Shown here: one piece after another, positions 54,390-62,689 of the stretch | Position numbering within the stretch: the stretch's first letter is position 1 | Layout of the letters: each line of letters opens with the position of its first letter | NCBI GenBank assembly: GCA_947503035.1 | Contig: CANNCD010000007.1 | Location: 1-64,000, forward strand | Source: an uncultured Halocynthiibacter sp. | GTDB lineage: Bacteria; Pseudomonadota; Alphaproteobacteria; Rhodobacterales; Rhodobacteraceae | Direction: 5' to 3' | Length of the DNA: 64,000 bases | Notes under the pieces: model-generated | Database searches by the model: none | What the model was told of the DNA's origin: nothing | Seen by the model: only the letters and a program-made list of their open reading frames with translations | Program-made: the position numbers and the translations under genes

Positions 54390-55282
54390 GACAGATCGTC
54401 ATGTCGTGGTTCCAATCCGACAGCCAAGCGGACCGCATCGTTCCGCCATCTGGATTTACGGCCAACCTGACCACATTCGCGGCGGCGGCGATGGCGTTTC
54501 TCGCGGTCTTCGCGCTGGCGCTTTCGTTTGCGACAGGGCGTTTGGCGGATCGTTGGTCGGCGGAGTTGGCGCGATCATCCACGGTGCGCATTTCTGCGCC
54601 CGAGGGGCAAATCGCCGCCCAGACACAGGCGGCCCTGAACGTGTTGAACACCACCCCCGGGGTGGCATCCGCGACGGTTCTGGGCCCTGAGGAACAGCGC
54701 GCATTGCTGGCCCCGTGGTTCGGGCCGGACCTGCCGATTGATACGCTTCCGCTTCCGCAGCTGATTGATGTTATCGAGGACGGTGACGGGTTTGATGTCG
54801 ACGGCCTTCGGCTTCGGCTTTCGGCCGAGGCACCAGGGGCGGTTCTGGATGACCACACGCGTTGGCGACGTCCGTTGATCAAGGCGGCGTCGCGGCTTCG
54901 GATGTTGGGCTTTTTCTCGATCCTTCTTATTGGCCTGACCACGGCGGCGATGATCACCCTTGCGGCGAATGCGGCCCTTGCGGCCAACGCACAGGTTATC
55001 CGTGTGCTTCGTCTGGTTGGGGCGCAGGACCTTTATATCGCGCGCGCCTTTATCCGCCGTTTCGCGCAACGTGCCGGTGTCGGTGCGCTTGCGGGCGTTG
55101 TATTGGCGATGATCGGCGTGGCCCTATTGCCCGAGGCATCGACCGCTGGCGGCTTCCTCACTGGTCTTGGGTTCCAAGGGTTTGAGTGGATATGGCCGCT
55201 GTTTATTCCAATTCTTGCCGCTGGTGTTGCCTATTGGGCGACACGTTATGCGGCGCTTCGAACCCTAAGGGGGCTTACCTAA
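54386..55282 (+). CDS. ftsX: cell-division protein FtsX
   Basis: The 298-residue membrane partner of FtsE. It has an N-terminal helix after a short basic-hydrophilic stretch, a periplasmic domain (about 50-165) that would contact a hydrolase activator, and three C-terminal helices. The TLAANAALAANAQVIRVLRLVGA loop (split: LAANAALAANAQ then VIRVLRLVGA) is typical of FtsX. It is coupled on both sides, and the TAA overlaps the plsC ATG. Confidence 0.9.
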   Translation: MRQIVMSWFQSDSQADRIVPPSGFTANLTTFAAAAMAFLAVFALALSFATGRLADRWSAELARSSTVRISAPEGQIAAQTQAALNVLNTTPGVASATVLGPEEQRALLAPWFGPDLPIDTLPLPQLIDVIEDGDGFDVDGLRLRLSAEAPGAVLDDHTRWRRPLIKAASRLRMLGFFSILLIGLTTAAMITLAANAALAANAQVIRVLRLVGAQDLYIARAFIRRFAQRAGVGALAGVVLAMIGVALLPEASTAGGFLTGLGFQGFEWIWPLFIPILAAGVAYWATRYAALRTLRGLT

Positions 55283-56019
55283 TGGCCTATGCAATTCAGT
55301 GGCTGCGGTCGCTTGTGTTTATCGTGCAGATGTACGTGATGATGTTCGTTCTGGCGATTTACTATACGCCGCTCGCGATCATCTGGCGCGACTATGCGTT
55401 CCACGGCATCCATGCCTATTGCCGCTATGTGCGGTGGTCCGCGTCTTGGATCGTCGGGCTTCGATCCGAAATCCGTGGCGAAGTGCCCAGCGACGAGGTG
55501 TTGATCGCATCTAAGCATCAGAGCTTTTTCGATGTGTTGATGATCGTGTCGGTGGCGCCGCGTCCGAAATTCATCATGAAGGCGATCCTTAAATATGCGC
55601 CAATCGTCGGGTGGTACGGTATGCGCATCGGTAACGTCGCCGTCAGCCGCGGCAAGCGTGGCACCGCGATCAAACAGATGGTTGCCGATGTGAAGGCCGG
55701 CGTTCAAGACCCCGGTCAATTGGTGATCTATCCCCAAGGCACCCGCGTCGCCCCCGGCGTAAAGGCGAAATACAAGGTCGGCGTTGGCGTGTTGTACGAA
55801 CAAACGGGCCAAGACGTTGTGCCCGCGGCGACCAACGTTGGGGTGTTTTGGCCACGCCACGGCATTTACCGCAAACCCGGTTTGGCCGTTGTCGAATTCC
55901 TACCGCGTATCGAGGCGGGCAAGCCGCTTGATGAGTTCATGAAAGAGCTTGAGAACGTGATCGAGCCCGCCTCCGATGCCCTTATGGCCGAGGCAGGGTT
56001 CGTCGCCGACAATCAGTAG
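55282..56019 (+). CDS. plsC: 1-acyl-sn-glycerol-3-phosphate acyltransferase
   Basis: The 245-residue membrane-associated acyltransferase converts lysophosphatidic acid to phosphatidic acid, the step after PlsY. The catalytic motif is KHQSFFD (HxxxxD) and the glycerophosphate motif YPQGTR. An N-terminal membrane helix spans about 10-30. The start is ATG 55282. A strong hairpin terminator lies just downstream. Confidence 0.92.
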   Translation: MAYAIQWLRSLVFIVQMYVMMFVLAIYYTPLAIIWRDYAFHGIHAYCRYVRWSASWIVGLRSEIRGEVPSDEVLIASKHQSFFDVLMIVSVAPRPKFIMKAILKYAPIVGWYGMRIGNVAVSRGKRGTAIKQMVADVKAGVQDPGQLVIYPQGTRVAPGVKAKYKVGVGVLYEQTGQDVVPAATNVGVFWPRHGIYRKPGLAVVEFLPRIEAGKPLDEFMKELENVIEPASDALMAEAGFVADNQ

Positions 56020-56025
56020 ACACAA

Positions 56026-56055
56026 AAAAGCCCGCTGCGATAACAGCGGGCTTTT
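56026..56055. terminator. bidirectional terminator between plsC and accA
   Basis: A perfect 12-bp stem (AAAAGCCCGCTG / CAGCGGGCTTTT) with a 6-base loop. A-rich and T-rich flanks allow it to end transcription from both converging genes. Confidence 0.88.
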
Positions 56056-56058
56056 GAT

Positions 56059-57021
56059 TTAAGCAGCGAGACCTTTGGCGCCAAGTTCGAGGAACTTTTT
56101 GCGGCGCTCTTTGATCAACGCTTCGCTGTCTTTCTTGGACAACATCTTGATGTGTTTCTCGATCACCTTGCCGACGGCCTCGATGGCCTTTTGGCTGTCG
56201 CGATGCGCGCCGCCTGTTGGCTCGGGGATGATTTCGTCGTTCACGCCCAGTTCACGAAGATCCTGCGCGGTCAAACGCATGGCTTCTGCGGCTTCGCGCA
56301 TTTTCTCGGCGTCTTTCCAAAGGATGGATGCACAGCCCTCTGGGGTGATCACAGAATAGATAGAGTGTTCAAGCATCACGACCTTGTTCGCAGCCGCAAA
56401 TGCAACCGCACCGCCGGAACCACCTTCGCCGATGACGACAGAAATCAACGGAACGCCGATCTGAAGACATTTTTGCGTTGAACGGGCGATCGCCTCGGAC
56501 TGGCCACGTTCCTCGGCACCCTTACCAGGGTATGCGCCAGGGGTGTCGACCAAAGTCACAACTGGGATGCCGAATTTGTCGGCCAGTTCCATCAGGCGGA
56601 TCGCCTTGCGGTAGCCCTCGGGACGGGCCATGCCGAAATTGCGTTCGATGCGGGATTTGGTGTCGTTGCCCTTTTCGTGGCCGATCACCATGACGGGGGT
56701 GCCGTTCAAACGGGCAAGACCGCCCATGATCGCGTGATCGTCGGCAAAGTTCCGGTCACCCGCAAGTGGGGTATATTCGGTGAACAACGCATCGATGTAA
56801 TCTTTGCAGTGGGGGCGGTCTGGGTGACGCGCCACCTGACATTTGCGCCACGGCGTTAGGCTGCTGTACATTTCAACCAACAGGTCGGCGGCCTTTTGGT
56901 CCAACGCCTTTGCCTCGGATTCAATATCCATCTCATCGTTGGCCCGTGCCATCGCGCGCAGCTCTTCTGCCTTGTCTTCGATTTCCGCGAGCGGTTTCTC
57001 AAATTCGAGATAGTTTGCCAT
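56059..57021 (-). CDS. accA: acetyl-CoA carboxylase carboxyltransferase subunit alpha
   Basis: The 320-residue alpha subunit of the carboxyltransferase makes malonyl-CoA for fatty acid synthesis with Acc[17 protein letters not shown] at the N-terminus, the [20 protein letters not shown] loop, and the [17 protein letters not shown] oxyanion region are intact. ATG 57021 and ATG 57024 are adjacent; a longer frame to 57090 is not supported. Confidence 0.95.
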   Translation of the reverse strand: MANYLEFEKPLAEIEDKAEELRAMARANDEMDIESEAKALDQKAADLLVEMYSSLTPWRKCQVARHPDRPHCKDYIDALFTEYTPLAGDRNFADDHAIMGGLARLNGTPVMVIGHEKGNDTKSRIERNFGMARPEGYRKAIRLMELADKFGIPVVTLVDTPGAYPGKGAEERGQSEAIARSTQKCLQIGVPLISVVIGEGGSGGAVAFAAANKVVMLEHSIYSVITPEGCASILWKDAEKMREAAEAMRLTAQDLRELGVNDEIIPEPTGGAHRDSQKAIEAVGKVIEKHIKMLSKKDSEALIKERRKKFLELGAKGLAA

Positions 57022-57152
57022 CATGTACTCCAAAACGCTTGTTACCCTGTATATGACCTTGGGGAACAAGATTTGCAACGCCAAGATCAAGTCAGCAAGA
57101 TTTGTTCAGCCGCCCCATGGCACACCAAATGGGAAATTGAGAGGGTGAACAC

Positions 57153-57989
57153 ATGGCAAATACCTACGAAGATCGAATGATCCGCGTTTTGGACTATATT
57201 TTCGATAATCCCACCGGTGACCTGTCACTGGATGCCTTGGCGGATGTTGCGGCGATGTCGCGGTTCCACTGGCATCGGGTGTTTGTGGCCATGACTGGCG
57301 AAACCTGTGCCCAAGCCGTGCGCCGTGTGCGTTTGGCCCGTGGGGCGGGGATGTTGGTGCAGACCGATGACCGGATCGAGGATATCGCCAAGAATGTCGG
57401 TTATGGTTCGATCCAAGCGTTCAGTCGCGCGTTTCGTGCCGCCTATGGTGTTGCGCCCGATCAATTTCGACAGCGCGGGGACATGCGTTCCCCGCTTTTG
57501 AAACCTAATGTCGGAGACTATCCCATGTTCCCTGTTGAAATTACCCAAACCCCCGCGTGCAAATTGGTGGGGGTGCCTCACACTGGCAACTACCTTGAAA
57601 TCGGTAAGGCGTTTGATCGCGTCACCGCGGTGATTGCTGCACGTAATCTATGGCCGGATGTGCGAGGTATGGGGGGATTGTATTATGACGATCCCGCCTC
57701 CGTAGACGAGGCGAGCCTGCGTAGTTTCGCGGGCCTCTATCTGGCCGACGGGGCCGCCGCGCCCGATGGGCTTGAGCTGCGCGATGCGCCGTCGGGCAAG
57801 ATGGTCGTGATGCATTATAAGGGGCCCTATGCCGGGTTGGCGGCGGCCTATCAATATCTGTTTGGCGTTTGGTTGCCGCAGTCCGGCGAAGAAATTGCCG
57901 ATGCCCCCGCGCTTGAGGTGTACCTCAATAATCCACGCGATACGGCGCCGGATGAATTGCTGACGGATGTCTCCATCCAGCTTAAGTAG
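57153..57989 (+). CDS. AraC-family transcriptional regulator with GyrI-like effector domain
   Basis: 278 residues. The N-terminal two-helix-turn-helix AraC domain (about 8-108) is followed by a GyrI-like small-molecule-binding domain (about 125-278). The DNA-binding half includes LSLDALADVAAMSRFHWHRV and VGYGSIQAFSRAFRAAYG. The order (DNA-binding first) is that of Rob/SoxS-type GyrI regulators. A GAGAGGG site precedes ATG 57153. Targets are unknown; the nearby D-amino-acid and mcl1 genes are candidates. The stop overlaps the converging racemase-like gene by 8 bases. Confidence 0.88.
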   Translation: MANTYEDRMIRVLDYIFDNPTGDLSLDALADVAAMSRFHWHRVFVAMTGETCAQAVRRVRLARGAGMLVQTDDRIEDIAKNVGYGSIQAFSRAFRAAYGVAPDQFRQRGDMRSPLLKPNVGDYPMFPVEITQTPACKLVGVPHTGNYLEIGKAFDRVTAVIAARNLWPDVRGMGGLYYDDPASVDEASLRSFAGLYLADGAAAPDGLELRDAPSGKMVVMHYKGPYAGLAAAYQYLFGVWLPQSGEEIADAPALEVYLNNPRDTAPDELLTDVSIQLK

Positions 57990-58605
57990 CTATTCCAAGC
58001 CCTGCGCGCAGCGCCATTTCGGGTGACGACAACACCGCGACATCCGATTTGACATATGCCGCAGCCCCCATCATCGAGGCCTGCGCCAGAACAAAGGTGC
58101 GGGCCAATGGGTGCGCGGCGGCGTGGATATCGATTTCGGTTGCGATCATGCGGGCGAACCCATCAACGTCGCCTGCCTCAAACATCGGCCATGCATGTCC
58201 AAGGAACAACGGCACAATGGTATGTGTCGGGGCACAGTCCCGCAGCAGTCCGATGCTGGCCTCGGCCGTGCTGGTAAGGCAATAGGCCAACGTGATCGCG
58301 CCCGCTTGGGAATTCGCAAGGGTATTGGCCGCCTCCATCATCGGGCGGTCAATGCGGATCATCCCCAGATCATCGGCAATAGTCCCAAGCGACGTGCAGC
58401 TACACAAGGTCGGGCCGGTTACGGCGCCGACCTCGGAGGTGATCTCAGAACGAAGCGCATCATCCACACCGCCGGTGCGGGCGCGCGCCAGCCAGTCTTC
58501 GCGCACGACATGGGTCAGGGTCGCCGTGGGGGCGATCCGATCACGCAATGCGTCAAAGGTGGCAACGTGCACCTCGGCGGTATGGAATAACGTAAGATCA
58601 GCCAC
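57982..58605 (-). CDS. Asp/Glu racemase-like protein
   Basis: 207 residues. The sequence TGPTLCSCTSLGTIADDLG resembles the first Cys loop of the aspartate/glutamate/hydantoin racemase family. AYCLTSTAEASIGLLR and a later QASMMGAA segment fill the place of the second half. The second catalytic Cys is not obvious (Gln-Ala-Ser at that position), so racemase activity is uncertain. The start is a GTG overlapping the mcl1 end by 8 bases, so it is co-translated with mcl1. A role in D-amino acid metabolism is inferred from the facing operon. Confidence 0.65.
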   Translation of the reverse strand: MADLTLFHTAEVHVATFDALRDRIAPTATLTHVVREDWLARARTGGVDDALRSEITSEVGAVTGPTLCSCTSLGTIADDLGMIRIDRPMMEAANTLANSQAGAITLAYCLTSTAEASIGLLRDCAPTHTIVPLFLGHAWPMFEAGDVDGFARMIATEIDIHAAAHPLARTFVLAQASMMGAAAYVKSDVAVLSSPEMALRAGLGIAT

Positions 58606-59554
58606 TGATAAGCTCCGATTGGGCCACGATGACTTCGGCCTGTTTGATCGATGCTATATCAACCAGACGGCCTTTGTATACGGTCGCGCCTTCGCCATTG
58701 GCCTTGGCGGTTTCCATCGCGGCAAGGATCTCGCGCGCTTCGGCGACCTGTTCGGCGGATGGGGTAAAGACCTCGTTCGCGATGCCGATCTGCTTCGGGT
58801 GGATTGCCCATTTCCCGACCATACCAAGGGTCGCAGATCGACGGGATTGTGCGCGGTATCCTTCGTCATCCGAGAAATCCCCGAACGGACCATCGACTGG
58901 CAAAATGCCGTGGGTGCGACAGGCGGCAACAATCGCGGCCTGCGCCCAGTGCCATGGATCGGACCAGTGCTGATTGCCGCCCTGCAGCATGTAGTAGTTC
59001 TCTTGCGTGCCGCCGATACCGGTGGTTTGCATCCCCATCGACGCGGCGAAATCGGCGGCGCCAAGGCTCATCGCTTCAAGGCGGGGCGAGCTGGCGGCGA
59101 TTTCGTCGACATTTGCAAGGCCCGCGGCGCTCTCGATGATGACCTCAAAGCTCACTTTCTTTGTGCGCCCCTTGGCGGTTTCGATCGCGGTCACAAGGGC
59201 GTCAACGGCATAAACATCTGCGGCACAGCCGACCTTGGGGATCATGATTTGATCAAGGCGCTCGCCACATTGTTCCATCAGATCAACGACATCGCGGTAC
59301 CAGTATGGCGTATCAAGGCTGTTGATCCGCACGCTCAGGTATTTGTCGCCCCACTCAACGGTGTTCACAGCCTCGATGATATTTGCGCGGGCCATGTCTT
59401 TGTCGGAGGGCGCGACGGAATCTTCGAGATCCAGGTTGATCACGTCTGCGGCGCTTGCAGCCATTTTCGCGAACAGAGCAGGGCGGGATCCCGGCCCAAA
59501 CAATTGGCAGCGGTTCGGGCGTTTCGGGGGCTGTGGTTGGATGAGAAAGCTCAT
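58598..59554 (-). CDS. mcl1: L-malyl-CoA/beta-methylmalyl-CoA lyase
   Basis: A 318-residue member of the citrate lyase beta / HpcH aldolase superfamily. It closely resembles my recollection of the Rhodobacter Mcl1 protein in length and sequence (RCQLFGPGSRPALFAKMA, NLDLEDSVAPSDK, EVIIESAAG, KWAIHPKQI). It cleaves beta-methylmalyl-CoA to propionyl-CoA and glyoxylate and forms L-malyl-CoA in the ethylmalonyl-CoA acetate-assimilation pathway. Mg-binding Glu and Asp are in EVIIESA and LDLEDSV. The promoter region holds a large palindrome shared with dgcN. Confidence 0.93.
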   Translation of the reverse strand: MSFLIQPQPPKRPNRCQLFGPGSRPALFAKMAASAADVINLDLEDSVAPSDKDMARANIIEAVNTVEWGDKYLSVRINSLDTPYWYRDVVDLMEQCGERLDQIMIPKVGCAADVYAVDALVTAIETAKGRTKKVSFEVIIESAAGLANVDEIAASSPRLEAMSLGAADFAASMGMQTTGIGGTQENYYMLQGGNQHWSDPWHWAQAAIVAACRTHGILPVDGPFGDFSDDEGYRAQSRRSATLGMVGKWAIHPKQIGIANEVFTPSAEQVAEAREILAAMETAKANGEGATVYKGRLVDIASIKQAEVIVAQSELISG

Positions 59555-59596
59555 GATGAGTCTCCTTGAAATTAAATTCCTAATTGGGTTGAGTTG

Positions 59597-59625
59597 TTGA
59601 TATATTGTTGCGCAATGAATATCAA
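59597..59625. promoter_or_regulatory. imperfect palindrome centred on TTGCGCAA in the mcl1 promoter
   Basis: TTGATAT and ATATCAA arms flank a central 8-bp palindrome TTGCGCAA (59608-59615). It lies 43-71 bases upstream of the mcl1 start. The inner 14 bases recur in inverted orientation at 59778-59791 before dgcN. This is a good candidate operator. Confidence 0.55.
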
Positions 59626-59777
59626 ATCAAATTTTGCACCTGCAGCAATTGACGATTCGTAGTGAAATTCGAGTGCGGGGTGAAATTTATTCGACTTTAT
59701 TGGTAAAGTTCGGTGAATTCTTCAGATATTTATAAATATATGCGTAATATTCACCATCTATTTGCAAGAATATCAGG

Positions 59778-59791
59778 TATTCATTGCGCAA
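59778..59791. promoter_or_regulatory. second copy of the TTGCGCAA site upstream of dgcN
   Basis: TATTCATTGCGCAA is the exact reverse complement of 59608-59621. It ends 18 bases before the dgcN start codon. A repressor bound here could cover the dgcN start region. Confidence 0.55.
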
Positions 59792-59809
59792 AATCGAAGG
59801 ATTCACGCA

Positions 59810-60811
59810 ATGATCAAGACACCATATCTTCTCTTTCTGGGCGACGCGCCCGATCAACTGGCCGTCAAAGTTGCACAAGGCATCAAAGACTGGCGTCCCG
59901 AAAACGCCGTTGGCCAATACCGTATGGATGGCTGTCGTGCGGATGTTGGTTTGACGGACATGACCCTTGCCGAGGCCCGCGAGGCGGGTGCCGAGACGCT
60001 TGTGATTGGCGTTGCCAACCGTGGTGGTGTGATTTCCGACGTGTGGAAAGACGTGCTTCTTGAGGCACAAGAGCTTGGCTTTGATATCGCGAGCGGCCTT
60101 CATAACCTCCTGAAGGACGAGGCGGACCTTGTTGCCAAGGCCGAGGAAACCGGCACGTCCCTGTTCGATGTGCGCATCCCGACCGAAGATTACCCCATTG
60201 CGACTGGCGTAAAACGCACCGGTAAACGTTGCCTTGCGGTTGGCACCGACTGTTCCGTGGGCAAGATGTACACGGCCCTTGCGATGGACGCAGAGATGCG
60301 CAAACGCGGCATGAAATCCACCTTCCGTGCGACGGGCCAAACCGGCATTTTGGTCACCGGCTCTGGTGTGCCTTTGGATGCGGTGATTGCCGATTTCATG
60401 GCGGGTTCTGTTGAACACATCACCCCAAACAACGACGCGGACCACTGGGATCTGATCGAAGGTCAGGGCAGCCTGTTCCACGTGTCGTTTTCCGGTGTGA
60501 CTATGGCGTTGATCCACGGCGGCCAGCCAGACGCGTTGATCCTATCGCATGAACCAACCCGCGAACACATGCGCGGCCTGCCGGATTACACCGCGCCAAC
60601 CCTGCAAGAGCTGAGCGATATGGCGCTCGCGCTTGCCCGTATCGCGAACCCTGCCTGTCAGGTGGTTGGTATTTCCGTCAACACCCAACACATGTCCGAA
60701 GAAGAGGCCCTGTCATATATGGCCGGTGTCGAAGCGGAAATGGGGCTTCCGACGGTGGATCCATTCCGTCAGGGTGCAGGGCGTCTTGTGGATGCGCTGG
60801 CCGCAATCTAG
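59810..60811 (+). CDS. dgcN: N-acetyltransferase DgcN (DUF1611 family)
   Basis: 333 residues of the DUF1611 family. The C-terminal part has a P-loop GTDCSVGK (145-152). In D-glutamate catabolism DgcN is reported to N-acetylate D-glutamate so that DgcA can racemise it. That assignment rests on the DUF1611 plus epimerase pairing and on family knowledge. The start is ATG 59810; the open frame reaches back through the operator and is not used. dgcA starts 2 bases after the stop. Confidence 0.85.
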   Translation: MIKTPYLLFLGDAPDQLAVKVAQGIKDWRPENAVGQYRMDGCRADVGLTDMTLAEAREAGAETLVIGVANRGGVISDVWKDVLLEAQELGFDIASGLHNLLKDEADLVAKAEETGTSLFDVRIPTEDYPIATGVKRTGKRCLAVGTDCSVGKMYTALAMDAEMRKRGMKSTFRATGQTGILVTGSGVPLDAVIADFMAGSVEHITPNNDADHWDLIEGQGSLFHVSFSGVTMALIHGGQPDALILSHEPTREHMRGLPDYTAPTLQELSDMALALARIANPACQVVGISVNTQHMSEEEALSYMAGVEAEMGLPTVDPFRQGAGRLVDALAAI

Positions 60812-60813
60812 AC

Positions 60814-61782
60814 ATGGGTATGCAAATCTCAGTTACCCCCGATGTCTTTCGTCTCGCGCAGGTCTTTACGATCTCGCGCGGGTCCCGCACCGAGGCCAAA
60901 GTCCTGACCGCCCGCGTTGGGCGTGATGGCGTGACGGGGTGGGGCGAATGCGTGCCCTATGCCCGTTATGATGAGACGATCGAAAGCGTCTCGGCCCAGA
61001 TCAACGGGTTGGGGCAGGTGACGCGCGACACTTTGCAGGATGCGCTTCCTGCGGGGGCGGCGCGCAATGCCGTCGATTGCGCCCTTTGGGACCTCGAGGC
61101 CAAGGCCACCGGTAAACGTGTCTGGGACCTTGCCGGTATTGCTGCACCCAAAGCGGTGACCACGGCCTTTACGATTTCATTGGGTGACCCCGATGTGATG
61201 GAGGCCGAGGCCCGCAGAAACGCGTTTCGTCCATTGTTAAAGATTAAACTCGGCACGCCAGATGACATGAACCGTCTTGAGGCGGTCGTGCGCGGTGCCC
61301 CCAAGGCCCGTATCATTGTGGATGCGAACGAAGGCTGGGATGCGGATGTCTATTCCGAACTTGCCCCGCATTTGATCCGATTGGGTGTGGAATTGGTTGA
61401 GCAACCTTTGCCCGCCGGTGCCGATGACATGCTCGCCGAGATCGAGCGGCCCCTTCCGGTCTGCGCGGATGAGAGCGCGCATGACACCGCGTCTTTGCCT
61501 GCGCTTAAGGGCAAATACGATGTGGTGAACATCAAGCTGGACAAAACCGGCGGCCTGACCGAGGCGCTTAAACTGCGCGCGGCGGCGATTGATGCCGGAT
61601 ACGGTGTGATGGTCGGTTGCATGGTTGGATCGTCGCTTGCGATGGCCCCTGCGACCTTGTTGGCGCAAAATGTGGCCTTTACAGACCTTGACGGGCCGCT
61701 TCTATTGGCCGAAGACCGAGACCACGCATTGAAATTTGACGACGACGGCGTTCACCCGCCCGTTCGCGCCCTTTGGGGATAG
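60814..61782 (+). CDS. dgcA: N-acetyl-D-glutamate racemase DgcA / dipeptide epimerase (enolase superfamily)
   Basis: 322 residues of the muconate-lactonizing/enolase fold. All catalytic positions are visible: Lys143 and Lys145 (LLKIKLG), metal ligands Asp170 (VDANEGW), Glu196 (EQPL) and Asp219 (CADES), and Lys241 (NIKLDKTGG). This pattern fits L-Ala-D/L-Glu epimerases and DgcA. Its position between dgcN and a D-amino acid aminotransferase favours DgcA. Confidence 0.87.
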   Translation: MGMQISVTPDVFRLAQVFTISRGSRTEAKVLTARVGRDGVTGWGECVPYARYDETIESVSAQINGLGQVTRDTLQDALPAGAARNAVDCALWDLEAKATGKRVWDLAGIAAPKAVTTAFTISLGDPDVMEAEARRNAFRPLLKIKLGTPDDMNRLEAVVRGAPKARIIVDANEGWDADVYSELAPHLIRLGVELVEQPLPAGADDMLAEIERPLPVCADESAHDTASLPALKGKYDVVNIKLDKTGGLTEALKLRAAAIDAGYGVMVGCMVGSSLAMAPATLLAQNVAFTDLDGPLLLAEDRDHALKFDDDGVHPPVRALWG

Positions 61783-61792
61783 GAGACACAGA

Positions 61793-62650
61793 ATGAGCCG
61801 CACTGTTTATGTAAACGGAGAATACCTTCCAGAAGAAGACGCCAAGATTTCGATCTTTGACCGCGGGTTTCTGATGGCCGATGGTGTTTACGAAGTAACC
61901 AGCGTTCTCGAAGGCAAATTGGTTGACTATGAAGGTCACAAGGTTCGCCTTGCGCGGTCCCTGTCCGAGTTGGATATGGCCATGCCCGCGACCGAGGATG
62001 AAATCCTTGAAATTCACCGCGAACTCGTACGTCTGAACGACGTTGTCGAAGGTGGCGTGTATCTTCAGATTACACGTGGTGCACCCGCCGACCGCGATTT
62101 CGCCTTCCCAGATCCCGACGTGACCCCGTCGTCCTTGGTCATGTTCACACAGTCCAAACCCGGCCTTGCGGCGACACCCAGCGAAGGCATCAAGGTGATT
62201 TCGATCCCTGATGTGCGCTGGGGGCGTCGGGATATCAAAACCGTTCAATTGTTGTACCCGTCCATGGGTAAAATGATGGCCAAGGCAGCGGGTGCCGCGG
62301 ATGCGTGGATGGTCGAAGACGGTCTTGTGACCGAAGGCACATCCAACAACGCCTATATCGTAAAGGGTCGTAAGATCATCACGCGCGAGCTGTCCAACGA
62401 CATCCTATCCGGTATCACACGCGCCGCCGTGTTGCGTTTCGCAAAAGAGGCCCAGATGGAAGTCGAAGAGCGCGGCTTTAGCATCGAGGAAGCCCAAGAC
62501 GCAGACGAGGCATTCGTGACCTCTGCGACCACGTTTGTATTGCCGGTTGTGTCGATTGATGATGCGCAAATCGGTGATGGTAAACCAGGCGAGGTCGCGC
62601 TGCGTCTTCGTGAGATCTATCTGGAAGAAAGCCTCAAGGCCGGTATCTAA
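61793..62650 (+). CDS. dat: D-amino acid aminotransferase
   Basis: A 285-residue class IV PLP aminotransferase that interconverts D-amino acids and 2-oxo acids. The PLP lysine is Lys149 (GRRDIKTVQLL); FDRGFLMADGVYEV at the N-terminus and VTEGTSNNAYIV near residue 180 are typical of the D-specific group. The start is ATG 61793 with AGGAGA upstream. It is the third gene of the dgcN-dgcA-dat operon, which ends in a hairpin. Confidence 0.9.
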   Translation: MSRTVYVNGEYLPEEDAKISIFDRGFLMADGVYEVTSVLEGKLVDYEGHKVRLARSLSELDMAMPATEDEILEIHRELVRLNDVVEGGVYLQITRGAPADRDFAFPDPDVTPSSLVMFTQSKPGLAATPSEGIKVISIPDVRWGRRDIKTVQLLYPSMGKMMAKAAGAADAWMVEDGLVTEGTSNNAYIVKGRKIITRELSNDILSGITRAAVLRFAKEAQMEVEERGFSIEEAQDADEAFVTSATTFVLPVVSIDDAQIGDGKPGEVALRLREIYLEESLKAGI

Positions 62651-62657
62651 TATGACT

Positions 62658-62681
62658 TGGGGGCGCAGTGATGCGCCCCCA
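62658..62681. terminator. hairpin between converging dat and RTX gene
   Basis: A perfect 10-bp GC-rich stem (TGGGGGCGCA / TGCGCCCCCA) with a 4-base loop, followed on the plus strand by GCTATTTTC. It probably ends both transcripts. Confidence 0.7.
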
Positions 62682-62689
62682 GCTATTTT

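Noticed and set aside
59597-59625. FNR/FnrL box from the TTGAT...ATCAA arms
   Set aside because: The arms are about 20 bases apart instead of 4, so it does not fit the TTGAT-N4-ATCAA consensus.
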